Of a DNA stretch of 49,363 bases, positions 33,546-41,121 are shown one piece after another. The stretch lies in NCBI GenBank assembly GCA_024232355.1, contig JAAEPW010000310.1, positions 1-49,363 on the forward strand, written 5' to 3'. How positions within the stretch are numbered: the stretch's first letter is position 1; each line of letters begins with the position of its first letter. The position numbers and the translations under genes are program-made. This DNA is from Chloroflexota bacterium. Lineage in GTDB: Bacteria > Chloroflexota > Anaerolineae > B4-G1. A model generated the notes under the pieces. That model ran no database searches. It was not told the origin of the DNA and worked only from the letters and a program-made list of their open reading frames with translations.

Positions 33546-33903
33546 TGTTCACCTCCCACGTCTTGCCACAAGCTCCGCACTTGGCTCGACCCTTATAGGG
33601 GCCGCGCTCGACTGTGGTCGGGACCGTCATTTTATTGCAATGAGGACATTCTTTTACGCCAATCTCCTTTAGTGCCTCGTCCACTGCCGGGACTTCTTCC
33701 ACGGAAGATATTGGCTCTTCCACGGGTTTCGGCTTCACAACGATCGGGGGCATGATCTTGTAGAAAACCACAACCACCAGATTGGCCGATCTGTCGTTCG
33801 TCACTTCCGCTGCCATCGTCGTGATGGCCGGGTCGGATACCCACTCGTTGAAATCCTTTTCCAACAGTGGGGCATTTCTTGCTACGAATGTTTTCATTCG
33901 CAT
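33538..33903 (-). CDS. Zinc-ribbon protein in head cluster
   Basis: 121 residues. A helical N-terminal domain (VARNAPLLEKDFNEWVSD), a Pro/Glu linker (PPIVVKPKPVEEPISSVEE), then a zinc ribbon CPHCNKMTV ... CGACGKTWEVNND at about 91-121. GAGGTG five bases before ATG sets the start. It overlaps the scaffold gene by 8 bases. Possibly a nucleic-acid- or partner-binding head-assembly factor. Confidence 0.6.
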   Translation of the reverse strand: MRMKTFVARNAPLLEKDFNEWVSDPAITTMAAEVTNDRSANLVVVVFYKIMPPIVVKPKPVEEPISSVEEVPAVDEALKEIGVKECPHCNKMTVPTTVERGPYKGRAKCGACGKTWEVNND

Positions 33904-34130
33904 GGTGTCACCTCAAACATTTTTTCCACCAACTGCTCAACTTCGCCTGGGGTTTCTGCAATCCCCAAGGTCCGTACTATGCCGGCAGCGTAGTCCCGTA
34001 CCGCAGAGTCGCCTACCGTCTGGTCGAAGAACCCCATGTCCATCAGCATATTACTCAATACCTTCCTGCCGTCAGGGGTACTGAAGCATCTGCGATAGCA
34101 TTCACGATGTTCGTTGACCTGTTTATCCAT
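33894..34130 (-). CDS. Bbp19-like head-associated protein
   Basis: 78 residues. CYRRCFSTPDGRKVLSNMLM followed by GFFDQTVG and AVRDYAAGIVRTLGI corresponds to the Bbp19 pattern (F.TP.GR.VL..L), small proteins encoded near the capsid genes in BPP-1-like phages. It begins MDKQV like its upstream neighbour at 34305, the only resemblance between them. Confidence 0.65.
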   Translation of the reverse strand: MDKQVNEHRECYRRCFSTPDGRKVLSNMLMDMGFFDQTVGDSAVRDYAAGIVRTLGIAETPGEVEQLVEKMFEVTPCE

Positions 34131-34305
34131 TTACTATCTCCACACCACATGGCTCGCCCACTTGATACTTGACTCTCCAACGACCTTTACACACAGGGCA
34201 GCAACTAATGCTTCGGTCTGCTCCGACAATCCACATATGTATCTCTTTCAAACAGACTGGACACGTAATTGTCGGCCCGAGTAGCTCATCAACCTGTTTA
34301 TCCAT
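34123..34305 (-). CDS. Small two-CxxC zinc ribbon
   Basis: 60 residues. TCPVCLKEIHMWIV and CCPVCKGRWRVKY give a classic four-Cys zinc ribbon. Start MDKQVDELLG; overlaps both neighbours by 8 bases. It lies right after the Tat-signal protein gene. Function unknown. Confidence 0.6.
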   Translation of the reverse strand: MDKQVDELLGPTITCPVCLKEIHMWIVGADRSISCCPVCKGRWRVKYQVGEPCGVEIVNG

Positions 34306-34648
34306 TTGCTGCCTTCCATTTTTTAATCCGGCGACGCTCTTGCGGAGTTACAATCACATCACTGACACACCACTCATCACCAGTCTCGTCTGGGGAGAGC
34401 GAAACCATACTGTTGCCGAAGCCGTTAAACTCGTCTGGCTCTTCCTCATAAGGAGGAAACCAACACTGCGACGGGCCCAGCTCAAGACCCTCTTCTGTTG
34501 CGATCTCAAGTTCCGGATCAGGTGCCGCTTCCAGTTCTTTTTCTCGCAACAGCGCCGCTGCGAGCGGAGCGACAGCCAAACCCTTTAGCACCGTTCGGCG
34601 ACTGGTATCTGTCCCGCCGGGGCTAAGCAATCGTTTAAGCAATCCCAT
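34298..34648 (-). CDS. Twin-arginine signal protein
   Basis: 116 residues. The N-terminus holds SRRTVLKGLAVAPLAAALL (about 16-34), an S-R-R-x-V-L-K twin-arginine motif followed by a moderately hydrophobic h-region, then an acidic mature part with PSQCWFPPYEEEPDEFNGFG, VSLSPDETGDEWCVSDV and a basic end. Two Cys could form a disulphide or bind a cofactor. The gene overlaps the phage TatA gene by 14 bases, a physical link that suggests the TatA serves this protein. The mature part has no family I recognise. Confidence 0.6.
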   Translation of the reverse strand: MGLLKRLLSPGGTDTSRRTVLKGLAVAPLAAALLREKELEAAPDPELEIATEEGLELGPSQCWFPPYEEEPDEFNGFGNSMVSLSPDETGDEWCVSDVIVTPQERRRIKKWKAANG

Positions 34649-34826
34649 CGTCTTGATCTCCCAAGGCGTCTAGCGCTTCTCTTGATTCATGCAGTCCCTT
34701 CTTGAACTCAGAGATAGAAGCGCCGATCCCGCGTGCCATCTTCGGGAGTTTGCGCCCGAAAATAAGCAGCGCCACCAATGCGACCACCATCAATTCCCAT
34801 TGTCCTGGCATTCCTATTCCAACCAT
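34635..34826 (-). CDS. tatA: TatA/TatE-like twin-arginine translocase protein
   Basis: 63 residues. MPGQWELMVVALVALLIFGR then KLPKMARGIGASISEFKKGL is a full TatA core: short N-terminal membrane helix (about 8-23), the FG hinge, the KLP turn and an amphipathic helix ending in FKKG. Length is at the short end, without the long acidic tail. AAAGGA precedes ATG at 34826. TatA forms the pore-like assembly with TatBC to export folded proteins. No TatB or TatC is present, so it must use host TatBC or act alone on the membrane. Confidence 0.85.
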   Translation of the reverse strand: MVGIGMPGQWELMVVALVALLIFGRKLPKMARGIGASISEFKKGLHESREALDALGDQDDGIA

Positions 34827-34847
34827 AATCCGTTCCTTTCACTCTGC

Positions 34848-36524
34848 TTACACCTCGCCCGCCATTGCTTCCATCGGGCTATTCTCTTCCACCGGCTTAC
34901 TCAGCTTCGGGATGGCGTCAGCCATCGCACCCACTTGTTCCATCATCTGCTGCTGCTGCATCTGTTCTTGTTCCGCTTGGATCATCTCGTCCACTTCCTC
35001 GTCTGAGCGGATCAAGTGTTGCGGGAAGGCGGCGGACTCCAGGATCTCCTCCGCCATTTCCATCTCCCGAACCTTCTTGGTAACGTGTGGCCATATCTGG
35101 GCCATCGGGGCCAACTCGTTGATCCCGTTCTTGATCGGACCCATCTTGAATAGTCGCTTCTGGGCCTGGGCCAGGGGGCCGGTTAGCTGAATGTTGATCT
35201 GGACGTCAGGGTAATCTCTCAGCATGTCGGGCGCCGGTGGGAGTCTGCCGGCAGCGTCCTCGAAGCTACTGACGATATCGAATATAGGTAGCAATCCTTC
35301 TCGGTACAACTGGTCCACCTGCGGGCCCATGAGTACGGCCTTCTCTGACTGGCGCTCTGCAATCTCGAACGCAGTCATTTCCCGCTCGGCACGAGCCAGT
35401 GTCAGAAAGAACTCTACACGGTATTTGTCCTCGATACTCTTTTGTAGTCTCTCTTCGCGGTCGATACCGAGCGGGAACTGAATGTTAGTATGGACGGGAG
35501 TGACAATCCTGCTGGGATCGTCGTAGTAGTTGTTGCCCTTCGGCGTGATCCTTACATTGCCCCTCATCTCGGACGGAACGTTCATGGGGCCTTCCACCGC
35601 CATGTGTGCGGCCTGGAGCATTGTCTTGCTGATCTGGTTCAAACTGAACACTTCAACCAGCGCCTCGGCGGCTGGGGAATAGCCATAAAGCTCGTCCGAG
35701 TTCTTCCGGAACCGCCATACGGCGTATGGGAAAATGTCATACCCGCTCTCGCGCAAAATACAGTCGCCCTCGGGCGTTATCTCCTTCGCCATGAAGTAGA
35801 TCGACCGATACTTCTTGGCCCCACCGCTCCGAGTTCCTTCGGAACTGCCCTTGGCCCAGCCGTCCTTGCTGGGGAAGACTGCATGGGCGATCAGATGCTT
35901 CTTCGATGGGTCCTTCTCCGCGTTCTGCTGAATGGCCGTGGAGACGGCGTCTACGCCAAACTTGTCCACTATCGCCCGAGCAGTCATCTCGAACTTGCGG
36001 AATACCGTGTCTACCACCCCAAACTTGTTCTCGTCAATGAACACTTCCCTCGGGTGGATGCACGTATGGACCTCCGTGCCTGACGCAATGTCCTCCTCGG
36101 TGTAGATCGTTGCCGTGCCAATTGAGCCAGCATCGCGGAAGTATAGAGCCAGTGACGGATAGAAGTTCGACCTTCGGAACGCTTCGTACATCGCCGCATC
36201 GTAATCCTGCAACCATCCACGAATAGTGTCGTCCTTATTCAAGGGATGGAAACTCAACTCCGACCGAAACCAACTCAAGGACTCGCTGACCAAGAAGCCC
36301 TGCATCCCGTCCGCCCAGACACTCAACGCCCCGCCCGGAGTGCCGTTGTAGGCGTCCTCGCCCCTCCGCCGGCCCTTGGGTCGGGTGTAATCGGTGTCGC
36401 TGATGTCCTCACGCCGAGGATTGACGAACCGGCAGATGTCGTCCCACATGCCAGTCTCATAGTCCCGGCGGACTTTCACCAACTGCTTCAACCGTAATTT
36501 CAGCGTGTCGCCTAGTTTACTCAT
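34848..36524 (-). CDS. Portal (head-tail connector) protein
   Basis: 558 residues from ATG at 36524; a GTG at 36539 overlapping the upstream TAG is an alternative. YETGMWDDICRFVNPRREDI, SWFRSELSFHPL, DAGSIGTATIYTEED, EVFIDENKFGVVDTVFRKFE and GRLPPAPDMLRDYPDVQINI are typical of podoviral head-to-tail connectors. The Gln/Met-rich stretch (EQEQMQQQQMMEQ) near the C-terminus is usual in the barrel region. Position after the terminase genes fits. Confidence 0.88.
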   Translation of the reverse strand: MSKLGDTLKLRLKQLVKVRRDYETGMWDDICRFVNPRREDISDTDYTRPKGRRRGEDAYNGTPGGALSVWADGMQGFLVSESLSWFRSELSFHPLNKDDTIRGWLQDYDAAMYEAFRRSNFYPSLALYFRDAGSIGTATIYTEEDIASGTEVHTCIHPREVFIDENKFGVVDTVFRKFEMTARAIVDKFGVDAVSTAIQQNAEKDPSKKHLIAHAVFPSKDGWAKGSSEGTRSGGAKKYRSIYFMAKEITPEGDCILRESGYDIFPYAVWRFRKNSDELYGYSPAAEALVEVFSLNQISKTMLQAAHMAVEGPMNVPSEMRGNVRITPKGNNYYDDPSRIVTPVHTNIQFPLGIDREERLQKSIEDKYRVEFFLTLARAEREMTAFEIAERQSEKAVLMGPQVDQLYREGLLPIFDIVSSFEDAAGRLPPAPDMLRDYPDVQINIQLTGPLAQAQKRLFKMGPIKNGINELAPMAQIWPHVTKKVREMEMAEEILESAAFPQHLIRSDEEVDEMIQAEQEQMQQQQMMEQVGAMADAIPKLSKPVEENSPMEAMAGEV

Positions 36525-36538
36525 CCGATGTATTCCCA

Positions 36539-36757
36539 CTACTCAATATCTTCGGCGCGACCCAACAAAGCAAAGCCTTGGCACAACTTCTCGCCCTCGC
36601 TATAAGGCCGCGCCCGATAACACTCTTCCAGTTCGTCAGGAAACCGGCCCAAATGACTTTCATCGATTTTGGGGGGCGAGCCGTCGTGGCACTCCGCATG
36701 TGAAGTGTTCAATGGATTGTACGCTTCCCCGCAATGTGCGCATCTCACCCAGTTCAT
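36539..36757 (-). CDS. Small zinc-knuckle protein
   Basis: 72 residues. VRCAHCGEAYNPLNTSHAEC is a C-x2-C...H-x2-C knuckle, followed by an acidic helix (FPDELEECYRARPYSEGEK). Sits directly before the portal gene. No function recognised. Confidence 0.55.
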   Translation of the reverse strand: MNWVRCAHCGEAYNPLNTSHAECHDGSPPKIDESHLGRFPDELEECYRARPYSEGEKLCQGFALLGRAEDIE

Positions 36758-36963
36758 CCAACTAGCCCCAGTTGCTGCTGTTGACCGCCCAGGCCCGTCA
36801 GGATAGTGCCCTGCCGACCCACCCTCGCCATCATCTTCCTTCGTATATCCTCGCTCTTACGCATGACGCTAGGGTCCAACATTCCCCGGATCGACATAGG
36901 AGCAGGAGGCGGGGGAACGTATTGTCTCTTCGGTTTCTTGAATAGACTACTTAACCAACTCAT
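36754..36963 (-). CDS. Small proline-rich head-cluster protein
   Basis: 69 residues. N-terminal SLFKKPKRQYVPPPPAP, then helix MRKSEDIRRKMMARVGRQ and the end TILTGLGGQQQ. The GR-x-x-T-I-L-T-G ending with a Pro-rich start marks a widespread family of tiny phage proteins next to the portal gene; its role is unknown. Overlaps the preceding gene by one base. Confidence 0.6.
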   Translation of the reverse strand: MSWLSSLFKKPKRQYVPPPPAPMSIRGMLDPSVMRKSEDIRRKMMARVGRQGTILTGLGGQQQQLGLVG

Positions 36964-37220
36964 TATGCTACTCCTCTAGGCAATGTTGAACTCTTCTTGA
37001 CCTGGGTACGCTTGGCCGCCGGGGCCGAACCGGAAGTAGCCGAACCCGCAGTCGGACTCCATCCCCACAACTTCCACCCCTTCGGGACTGGCTTGCCAGT
37101 TTTCTCTTGGTGTGCACTCGCAAAATGTTCGTACGCCCTTCCCATGCCCTCATCGCCAAGTAGCTTGGCCCAGGCCGATGGGCCTCCGTGCTTATCCGGC
37201 CTCGTCAGTATTGAACTCAT
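36963..37220 (-). CDS. Small hypothetical protein
   Basis: 85 residues. The N-terminal half is helical (AWAKLLGDEGMGRAYEHFAS); the rest is Lys/Ser/Ala rich and low in complexity. It lies between terminase and portal clusters. No function recognised. Confidence 0.5.
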   Translation of the reverse strand: MSSILTRPDKHGGPSAWAKLLGDEGMGRAYEHFASAHQEKTGKPVPKGWKLWGWSPTAGSATSGSAPAAKRTQVKKSSTLPRGVA

Positions 37221-37222
37221 CT

Positions 37223-38533
37223 CTATATCCCAAATGTCAGGGGGTTATACTCTTCTTCCCGAGCGCCCGAGAAAACGACCTCACGCTTCACCGCCTTCTT
37301 CGCCGCCCACAGGCCCATGACCAAAGCGTCCGCCCGGTCGGGGCTCCTGCCTAACGCCTTCTTGATGTCCTTCTTCCGAGCTACCAACATCTGGCCCTTG
37401 CTGTTCAGAGAGTAGGTGTGAGCCGCTAAGTCCTCTACCAAGTCGTCGTCCTTCAGTAAACTCACATACTCGTCCTTGAACAACTTCGCCGCATGACCCC
37501 ATACCTCGTCTCTCATCCGAACGTAATGGGCCTTGTCGCCGGCGGCACGGCCACTGTTGAACCCGATAACCAACCCCTTGTCCTGGTTGGGGTCCAATGT
37601 CTCCCGCACCGAAGCCCGTACCCCAGCACCTACGCCAATGTCGTCGATGATGATCGCGTCGGAGTTGTACTGACGGTGTAGACTGACAATCCGACCCGCC
37701 GTCTCCATCAAAGACTTCTTGCTCGTGACCAGACAGTCGATCACCTCCAATCCGTCCAAAACGTATATCACCGTCTTGTCGTCCCCATACTCAGCAGGAT
37801 CGCACGATATCACCTTCAAGGAACTCCCGTACTCCCTCAAGTCCCTGCCTACCGAATCCAATAAACTCTGGTACGGAATCACCTTGTCCGCCGTGTCCGT
37901 GTCCTCCCAGGAGTTCATGCAGAATCTCCGGAAATGACTCGGACTCTCAATCTCCATCCTCCGTAAATCAGCCACAAAATCGTCCGGTAAGTGAGGATTG
38001 TCGAACGGAGTCATCTCGAATAACTCCGCGTCCTCTAACAAATCCTGCTTCCATAACCGCCAGATCCAGTTGTGACCGTTCGTGTTCGCAATGATGTAGC
38101 CCTGCTTCACCTCCGAACCTACCCGACGTAATCGACCACGTAATGTGTTGAAAACTACCTCGCTGTCAAACTCCTCCGCCTGCTCAATCATGAACCAACC
38201 CAAGTTGATGTTCTGGGCAACGCCAGCCAACTCGTCCAAATGATGAAATAAAATCTCGCTCCCATTCTCTAACCTCACCGTCTTGCTGCTGGGGACCTTC
38301 TTCCCCGTGTACAACGTGAAGTCCGACATCGTCGAGTCGCGAAGGTCAGTGTAGTTCTTGCGGAAAATTACCCCCTTGTTATTAGGATATCGGTACGATA
38401 GGTCCATCGCCTTCAAAATGCCCATCATCGTCTTGCCACTGCCCCAGCCGCCCACAAACGCAGGATACCGCGAAGTGCTCTGGAAGAACTCCGACTGAAC
38501 GCCTACCAAGTTGATGTCCCATGAATTATTCAA
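37223..38533 (-). CDS. terL: Terminase large subunit
   Basis: 436 residues. ATPase: Walker A GGWGSGKT (28-35), IFRKNYTDLRDSTM and WFMIEQAEEFD (113-123) with the Walker B region. Nuclease: SCDPAEYGDDKT (243-254), AIIIDDIGVGAGV (293-305) and SPDRADALVMG near the end supply the acidic metal ligands. The start is TTG; no in-frame ATG or GTG lies between it and the upstream stop. It powers DNA packaging into the prohead. Confidence 0.9.
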   Translation of the reverse strand: MNNSWDINLVGVQSEFFQSTSRYPAFVGGWGSGKTMMGILKAMDLSYRYPNNKGVIFRKNYTDLRDSTMSDFTLYTGKKVPSSKTVRLENGSEILFHHLDELAGVAQNINLGWFMIEQAEEFDSEVVFNTLRGRLRRVGSEVKQGYIIANTNGHNWIWRLWKQDLLEDAELFEMTPFDNPHLPDDFVADLRRMEIESPSHFRRFCMNSWEDTDTADKVIPYQSLLDSVGRDLREYGSSLKVISCDPAEYGDDKTVIYVLDGLEVIDCLVTSKKSLMETAGRIVSLHRQYNSDAIIIDDIGVGAGVRASVRETLDPNQDKGLVIGFNSGRAAGDKAHYVRMRDEVWGHAAKLFKDEYVSLLKDDDLVEDLAAHTYSLNSKGQMLVARKKDIKKALGRSPDRADALVMGLWAAKKAVKREVVFSGAREEEYNPLTFGI

Positions 38534-38569
38534 AACCGCTCTGAGGCTCCAGAAATACGGGTAAACACC

Positions 38570-38953
38570 TTAACTACCCCCATTATTAGCCGAAAAATCA
38601 GGGTCAAGGGACTCCAAGTCCCAAACCTGAACGATCGGGACTCCAAAGTCCCAAGCACCACCCTCGTTATCAGCCCAAAAATGAGGAAAAGTGTCCGGAA
38701 TCACGGGGTTATATGACCCAAAGATGTCACCGGCTATTCCCATCTGGGACTCCAGAGTTTCCTGGTTGGGACTCCAATAGTCGCTGGGGAGTGAACGAGG
38801 GTATGATTCCAGTCCCGCTCTCGCCCGCGAACCCCTCCCCCCGCCCCCCTCGGCCCGAATCAGGCCATAAGCCCCTGGCCGCCCTTGTACCAGCCCGAAG
38901 CCCGATACCCTAGCCAGACTGCCCTTGATATGAGTTCGTCCACTGTAGCCCAT
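38570..38953 (-). CDS. Hypothetical protein between terminase genes
   Basis: 127 residues from ATG at 38953, one base after the small terminase stop. MGYSGRTHIKGSLARVSGFG then a Gly/Arg run, then DYWSPNQETLESQMGIAGD, VIPDTFPHFW and VWDLESLDPDFS. The DNA contains four dyads based on GGGACTCCA that fall in different reading frames, so at least part of this segment may serve as a DNA site. Coding is plausible but not certain. Confidence 0.4.
   Translation of the reverse strand: MGYSGRTHIKGSLARVSGFGLVQGRPGAYGLIRAEGGGGRGSRARAGLESYPRSLPSDYWSPNQETLESQMGIAGDIFGSYNPVIPDTFPHFWADNEGGAWDFGVPIVQVWDLESLDPDFSANNGGS
38608..38785. repeat. Four GGGACT-N3-5-AGTCCC dyads
   Basis: Copies start at 38608 (loop CCA), 38637 (loop CCAA), 38746 (loop CCAG, right arm decayed) and 38768 (loop CCAAT, one mismatch). 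In the minus-strand gene they encode LESL, FGVP, LESQ and WSPN, i.e. all three frames occur, so they are conserved as DNA. Confidence 0.6.
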
Positions 38954-38954
38954 G

Positions 38955-39491
38955 CTAGGCACTCTCCTGACGTAGTTGTATAGTGGGGCGCTGTGCTTGT
39001 TGTGTCTCGGGCAGGTGTACATTGATAGTAGGACTGCCACCTACGCCCGAGCTCAAGTCGGTTAGGCCAGCTATCTTGGCCTGCAACTCCAAGAACCTGG
39101 CCATAGCTGATAGGTTGCCCTTGTCCACTGCCATTGACAGGCCTTTGGCTATCGTGGCCAGGATCTTGTCTCTCTTCAATTCGCTCTTCTCGGCCTCTAC
39201 AGCCTGTATCCTGGCTATCTCCACTTTTACCTGCTCATACCCTAGCAACCTTACTGCTTGTACTTCGGCGTGTGCGTCCTTATCGCTGTATCCTGCTTTT
39301 ATTGCGCTTTGCTTGCCATTACCTATTGTCTCCGATCCAGTTTCGGCGTAGGCTTTGGCGAAGAGTCTTTGTCTTTCGGTGAGTTTCCTCTTTGGTGTTT
39401 GCGGTTCAAGGTTTGTCTCCTCGTTTCCCCGCGCACTATTAGTCCGGCTTATTGTTTGTGCCTTTGTTTGGCTTGTATCATCATCTATCAT
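38955..39491 (-). CDS. terS: Terminase small subunit
   Basis: 178 residues from ATG at 39491. PKRKLTERQRLFAKAYAETG then SAIKAGYSDKDAHAEVQAVR and LLGYEQVKVEIARIQA is the standard terminase small subunit HTH domain; a helical oligomerisation part follows (ILATIAKGLSMAVDKGNLSA) and a Gln-rich tail. The first about 30 residues are Ser/Thr/Asn-rich. The start at 39491 lies 7 bases after a TATAAT, so the message would be leaderless; an upstream ATG at 39602 lies beyond the promoter and is rejected. Confidence 0.88.
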   Translation of the reverse strand: MIDDDTSQTKAQTISRTNSARGNEETNLEPQTPKRKLTERQRLFAKAYAETGSETIGNGKQSAIKAGYSDKDAHAEVQAVRLLGYEQVKVEIARIQAVEAEKSELKRDKILATIAKGLSMAVDKGNLSAMARFLELQAKIAGLTDLSSGVGGSPTINVHLPETQQAQRPTIQLRQESA

Positions 39492-39498
39492 AGTGTGT

Positions 39499-39527
39499 AT
39501 TATAAGTGTACTTGATACTGTTGTCAA
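39499..39527 (-). promoter_or_regulatory. Consensus sigma70 promoter for the virion block
   Basis: Minus strand: TTGACA (39527-39522), 17-base spacer, TATAAT (39504-39499), both exact. Transcription would start at or within a base of the terS ATG at 39491. It is the only strong promoter at the head of the 33-kb block. Confidence 0.88.
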
Positions 39528-39604
39528 GGTCTGCCACAGGCTATCCTTGTGGCGACGCAAATGTTTTTTCTTTTTTTCTCTCGTAAGTCTAGTGCATACC
39601 ATAA

Positions 39605-39776
39605 GTAACAGTACAGCTTATCAACTCATAACCATTTCGCCGCTGAAACGTCCATTGTACACGATAGACTCCCTCAGTGCATTGTACGTACACCATAGGC
39701 GCTCTACTCGTGTAGAGCCGTACGCGTAATGTAGACAGACAACCTTTTTTGACAACCTACTATAAGGAGTTTGGCT
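39605..39776 (+). promoter_or_regulatory. Divergent control region
   Basis: No gene. It contains two CATTGTAC sequences (39653-39660 and 39680-39687), a perfect 7-base inverted repeat GCTCTAC/GTAGAGC with a 4-base loop (39701-39718), a T6 run and, at 39763-39768, the AAGGAG site for the next gene. It lies between the divergent virion promoter and the right-hand genes and probably holds operators. No good plus-strand promoter could be matched. Confidence 0.5.
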
Positions 39777-40088
39777 ATGAGAACTCAAATCAATGAAACC
39801 AACGTCAAGTTATGGCTTTCGGCCAGCGATACCTACAATTGGGCACATAGATTGGGCGCGTGTTGGCCTTGTTCGGAATTGTCTGGCAAGAGACTTCGGG
39901 CCGAATTTGACTCACATGGGCTTGTAGACTTTGCCGTCAACGGCAGAACGCCCGACGATGGGCCAAGCGCTGACGAGTTTAACGCTATCACGTCTGACGC
40001 GCTGCGTCCGGTCCTCCCGAAAGACCATCCTTGTTATTTGGTAAATGTCGGGCAGTTTTTCGATGACGACGGCGTAACGTGCGATTGA
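39777..40088 (+). CDS. Hypothetical protein
   Basis: 103 residues from ATG at 39777 with AAGGAG eight bases upstream; an in-frame TTG at 39771 is ignored. VKLWLSASDTYNWAHRLGAC, PSADEFNAITSDAL and PCYLVNVGQFFDDDG give a mixed fold with three Cys. First gene of the right-hand plus-strand group. No function recognised. Confidence 0.6.
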   Translation: MRTQINETNVKLWLSASDTYNWAHRLGACWPCSELSGKRLRAEFDSHGLVDFAVNGRTPDDGPSADEFNAITSDALRPVLPKDHPCYLVNVGQFFDDDGVTCD

Positions 40089-40124
40089 CACACTTTTGCC
40101 CAAACGGGCCGGAAGGGGTTACAA

Positions 40125-40679
40125 ATGACGACGTACAAAGGCATTGACTACGGGATGGGGCAAACCAATATCGACGCGGAGAATGGTATCCGCTACGGAG
40201 TAATCTCGGTGAATCGCCTCAATGAATGGGCCTATGAGGATTTTGAGGCAGACTACGGAGATCCCTGTTGTCCGAAATGCGGCAATGAGGCAAAAGATTA
40301 CTCTGACTATCCGGGCGAATCGGACGATGAAATGGATACATGGGAACACGCCGAGCATGAATGTGATGATTACATTTGTTGCGATTGCCAGTATGTTTTT
40401 GGTTCTGAATCGGCCTATGGAGAAGAGCCTGTAGGGCACACGCTAGACAAGGATGGGTATCGGGGATGTCTTGATTCGCACAATGACGTTATGTTGACCA
40501 AATCCCCGTATTTTACACACGCGCAGTTCTGTTCCCCATGTGTGCCAGGCGCTGGACATATGGAGAACCCTTGCCCAGACGGCCCACAAACCTATTGTTT
40601 CGGCCCCGATTGGTTTGACGGAGACAAGGCGCCTTATCCCGTCTATTCCGTAGAAACCGGCAATCTGGTCTGTGACTAG
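40125..40679 (+). CDS. Acidic multi-Cys zinc protein
   Basis: 184 residues, Asp/Glu/Tyr-rich. CCPKCGNEAKDYSDY, then HECDDYICCDCQYVFG (a four-Cys ribbon), and further Cys in FCSPCVPGAGHMENPCPDGP. The high acidity and surface-exposed Cys suggest a DNA-mimic or zinc-stabilised host inhibitor, but that is speculation. GGAAGGGG precedes the start. Confidence 0.6.
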   Translation: MTTYKGIDYGMGQTNIDAENGIRYGVISVNRLNEWAYEDFEADYGDPCCPKCGNEAKDYSDYPGESDDEMDTWEHAEHECDDYICCDCQYVFGSESAYGEEPVGHTLDKDGYRGCLDSHNDVMLTKSPYFTHAQFCSPCVPGAGHMENPCPDGPQTYCFGPDWFDGDKAPYPVYSVETGNLVCD

Positions 40680-40685
40680 CCTAAC

Positions 40686-40760
40686 GTCGACCCATTGCCT
40701 CTGGCTCTGCGGAGTCTGGGGTTATTGGCCGCCGCACGGGTAGCCAACAGGTTTAGGAGG
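40686..40760 (+). repeat. Intergenic repeat, copy 1
   Basis: About 75 bases ending in the ribosome-binding site TTTAGGAGG of the next gene. The first 48 bases match copy 2 (41041-41088) with two changes. A weak stem (CTC/GAG with flanking G-rich/C-rich arms) is kept in both by G-U pairs. Confidence 0.75.
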
Positions 40761-40767
40761 TTGAATT

Positions 40768-41040
40768 ATGGAAACACGCTGGAAAGATGGATATATGACA
40801 AGGGTTAGCATATCCCGCGAAATCCGAGAGCGAATATCTTCGGAGCATGGCTTGAACCGCTCTGACATTCTAGTAAACTTTGAAACGGCTTGGCGGAAAG
40901 TGAAATACCCGACTGGCCTGGTTGCAAAGCACGCTTATGTCGTTGTTCGCGCGGCCGACTACAAGCCGACCCGGTTCTCATTATCGCAAGAACGCAACGA
41001 ACGCTGGTCGATGAACGCGATTGGCTACGTTCGCCTTTAG
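40768..41040 (+). CDS. Hypothetical protein
   Basis: 90 residues. SREIRERISSEHGLNRSDIL and LSQERNERWSMNAIGYVRL; helical N-terminal half, basic. TTTAGGAGG is a strong ribosome-binding site. The gene is framed by two copies of the same intergenic repeat, as if it were a cassette. No function recognised. Confidence 0.55.
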   Translation: METRWKDGYMTRVSISREIRERISSEHGLNRSDILVNFETAWRKVKYPTGLVAKHAYVVVRAADYKPTRFSLSQERNERWSMNAIGYVRL

Positions 41041-41116
41041 GTCGACCCATTGCCCCTGGCTCTGCGGAGTCCGGGGTTATTGGCCGCCACAAGGGCAGTC
41101 AGAAGGGTTTAGGAGC
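41041..41116 (+). repeat. Intergenic repeat, copy 2
   Basis: Starts immediately after the TAG of the preceding gene and ends in TTTAGGAG before the next start. Paired with 40686-40760. Confidence 0.75.
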
Positions 41117-41121
41117 CTGAT

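Noticed and set aside
39749..39776. Promoter from TTGACA at 39749
   Set aside because: The nearby TATAAG is only seven bases away; correct spacing gives no -10, and TATAAGGAG mainly serves as ribosome-binding site.
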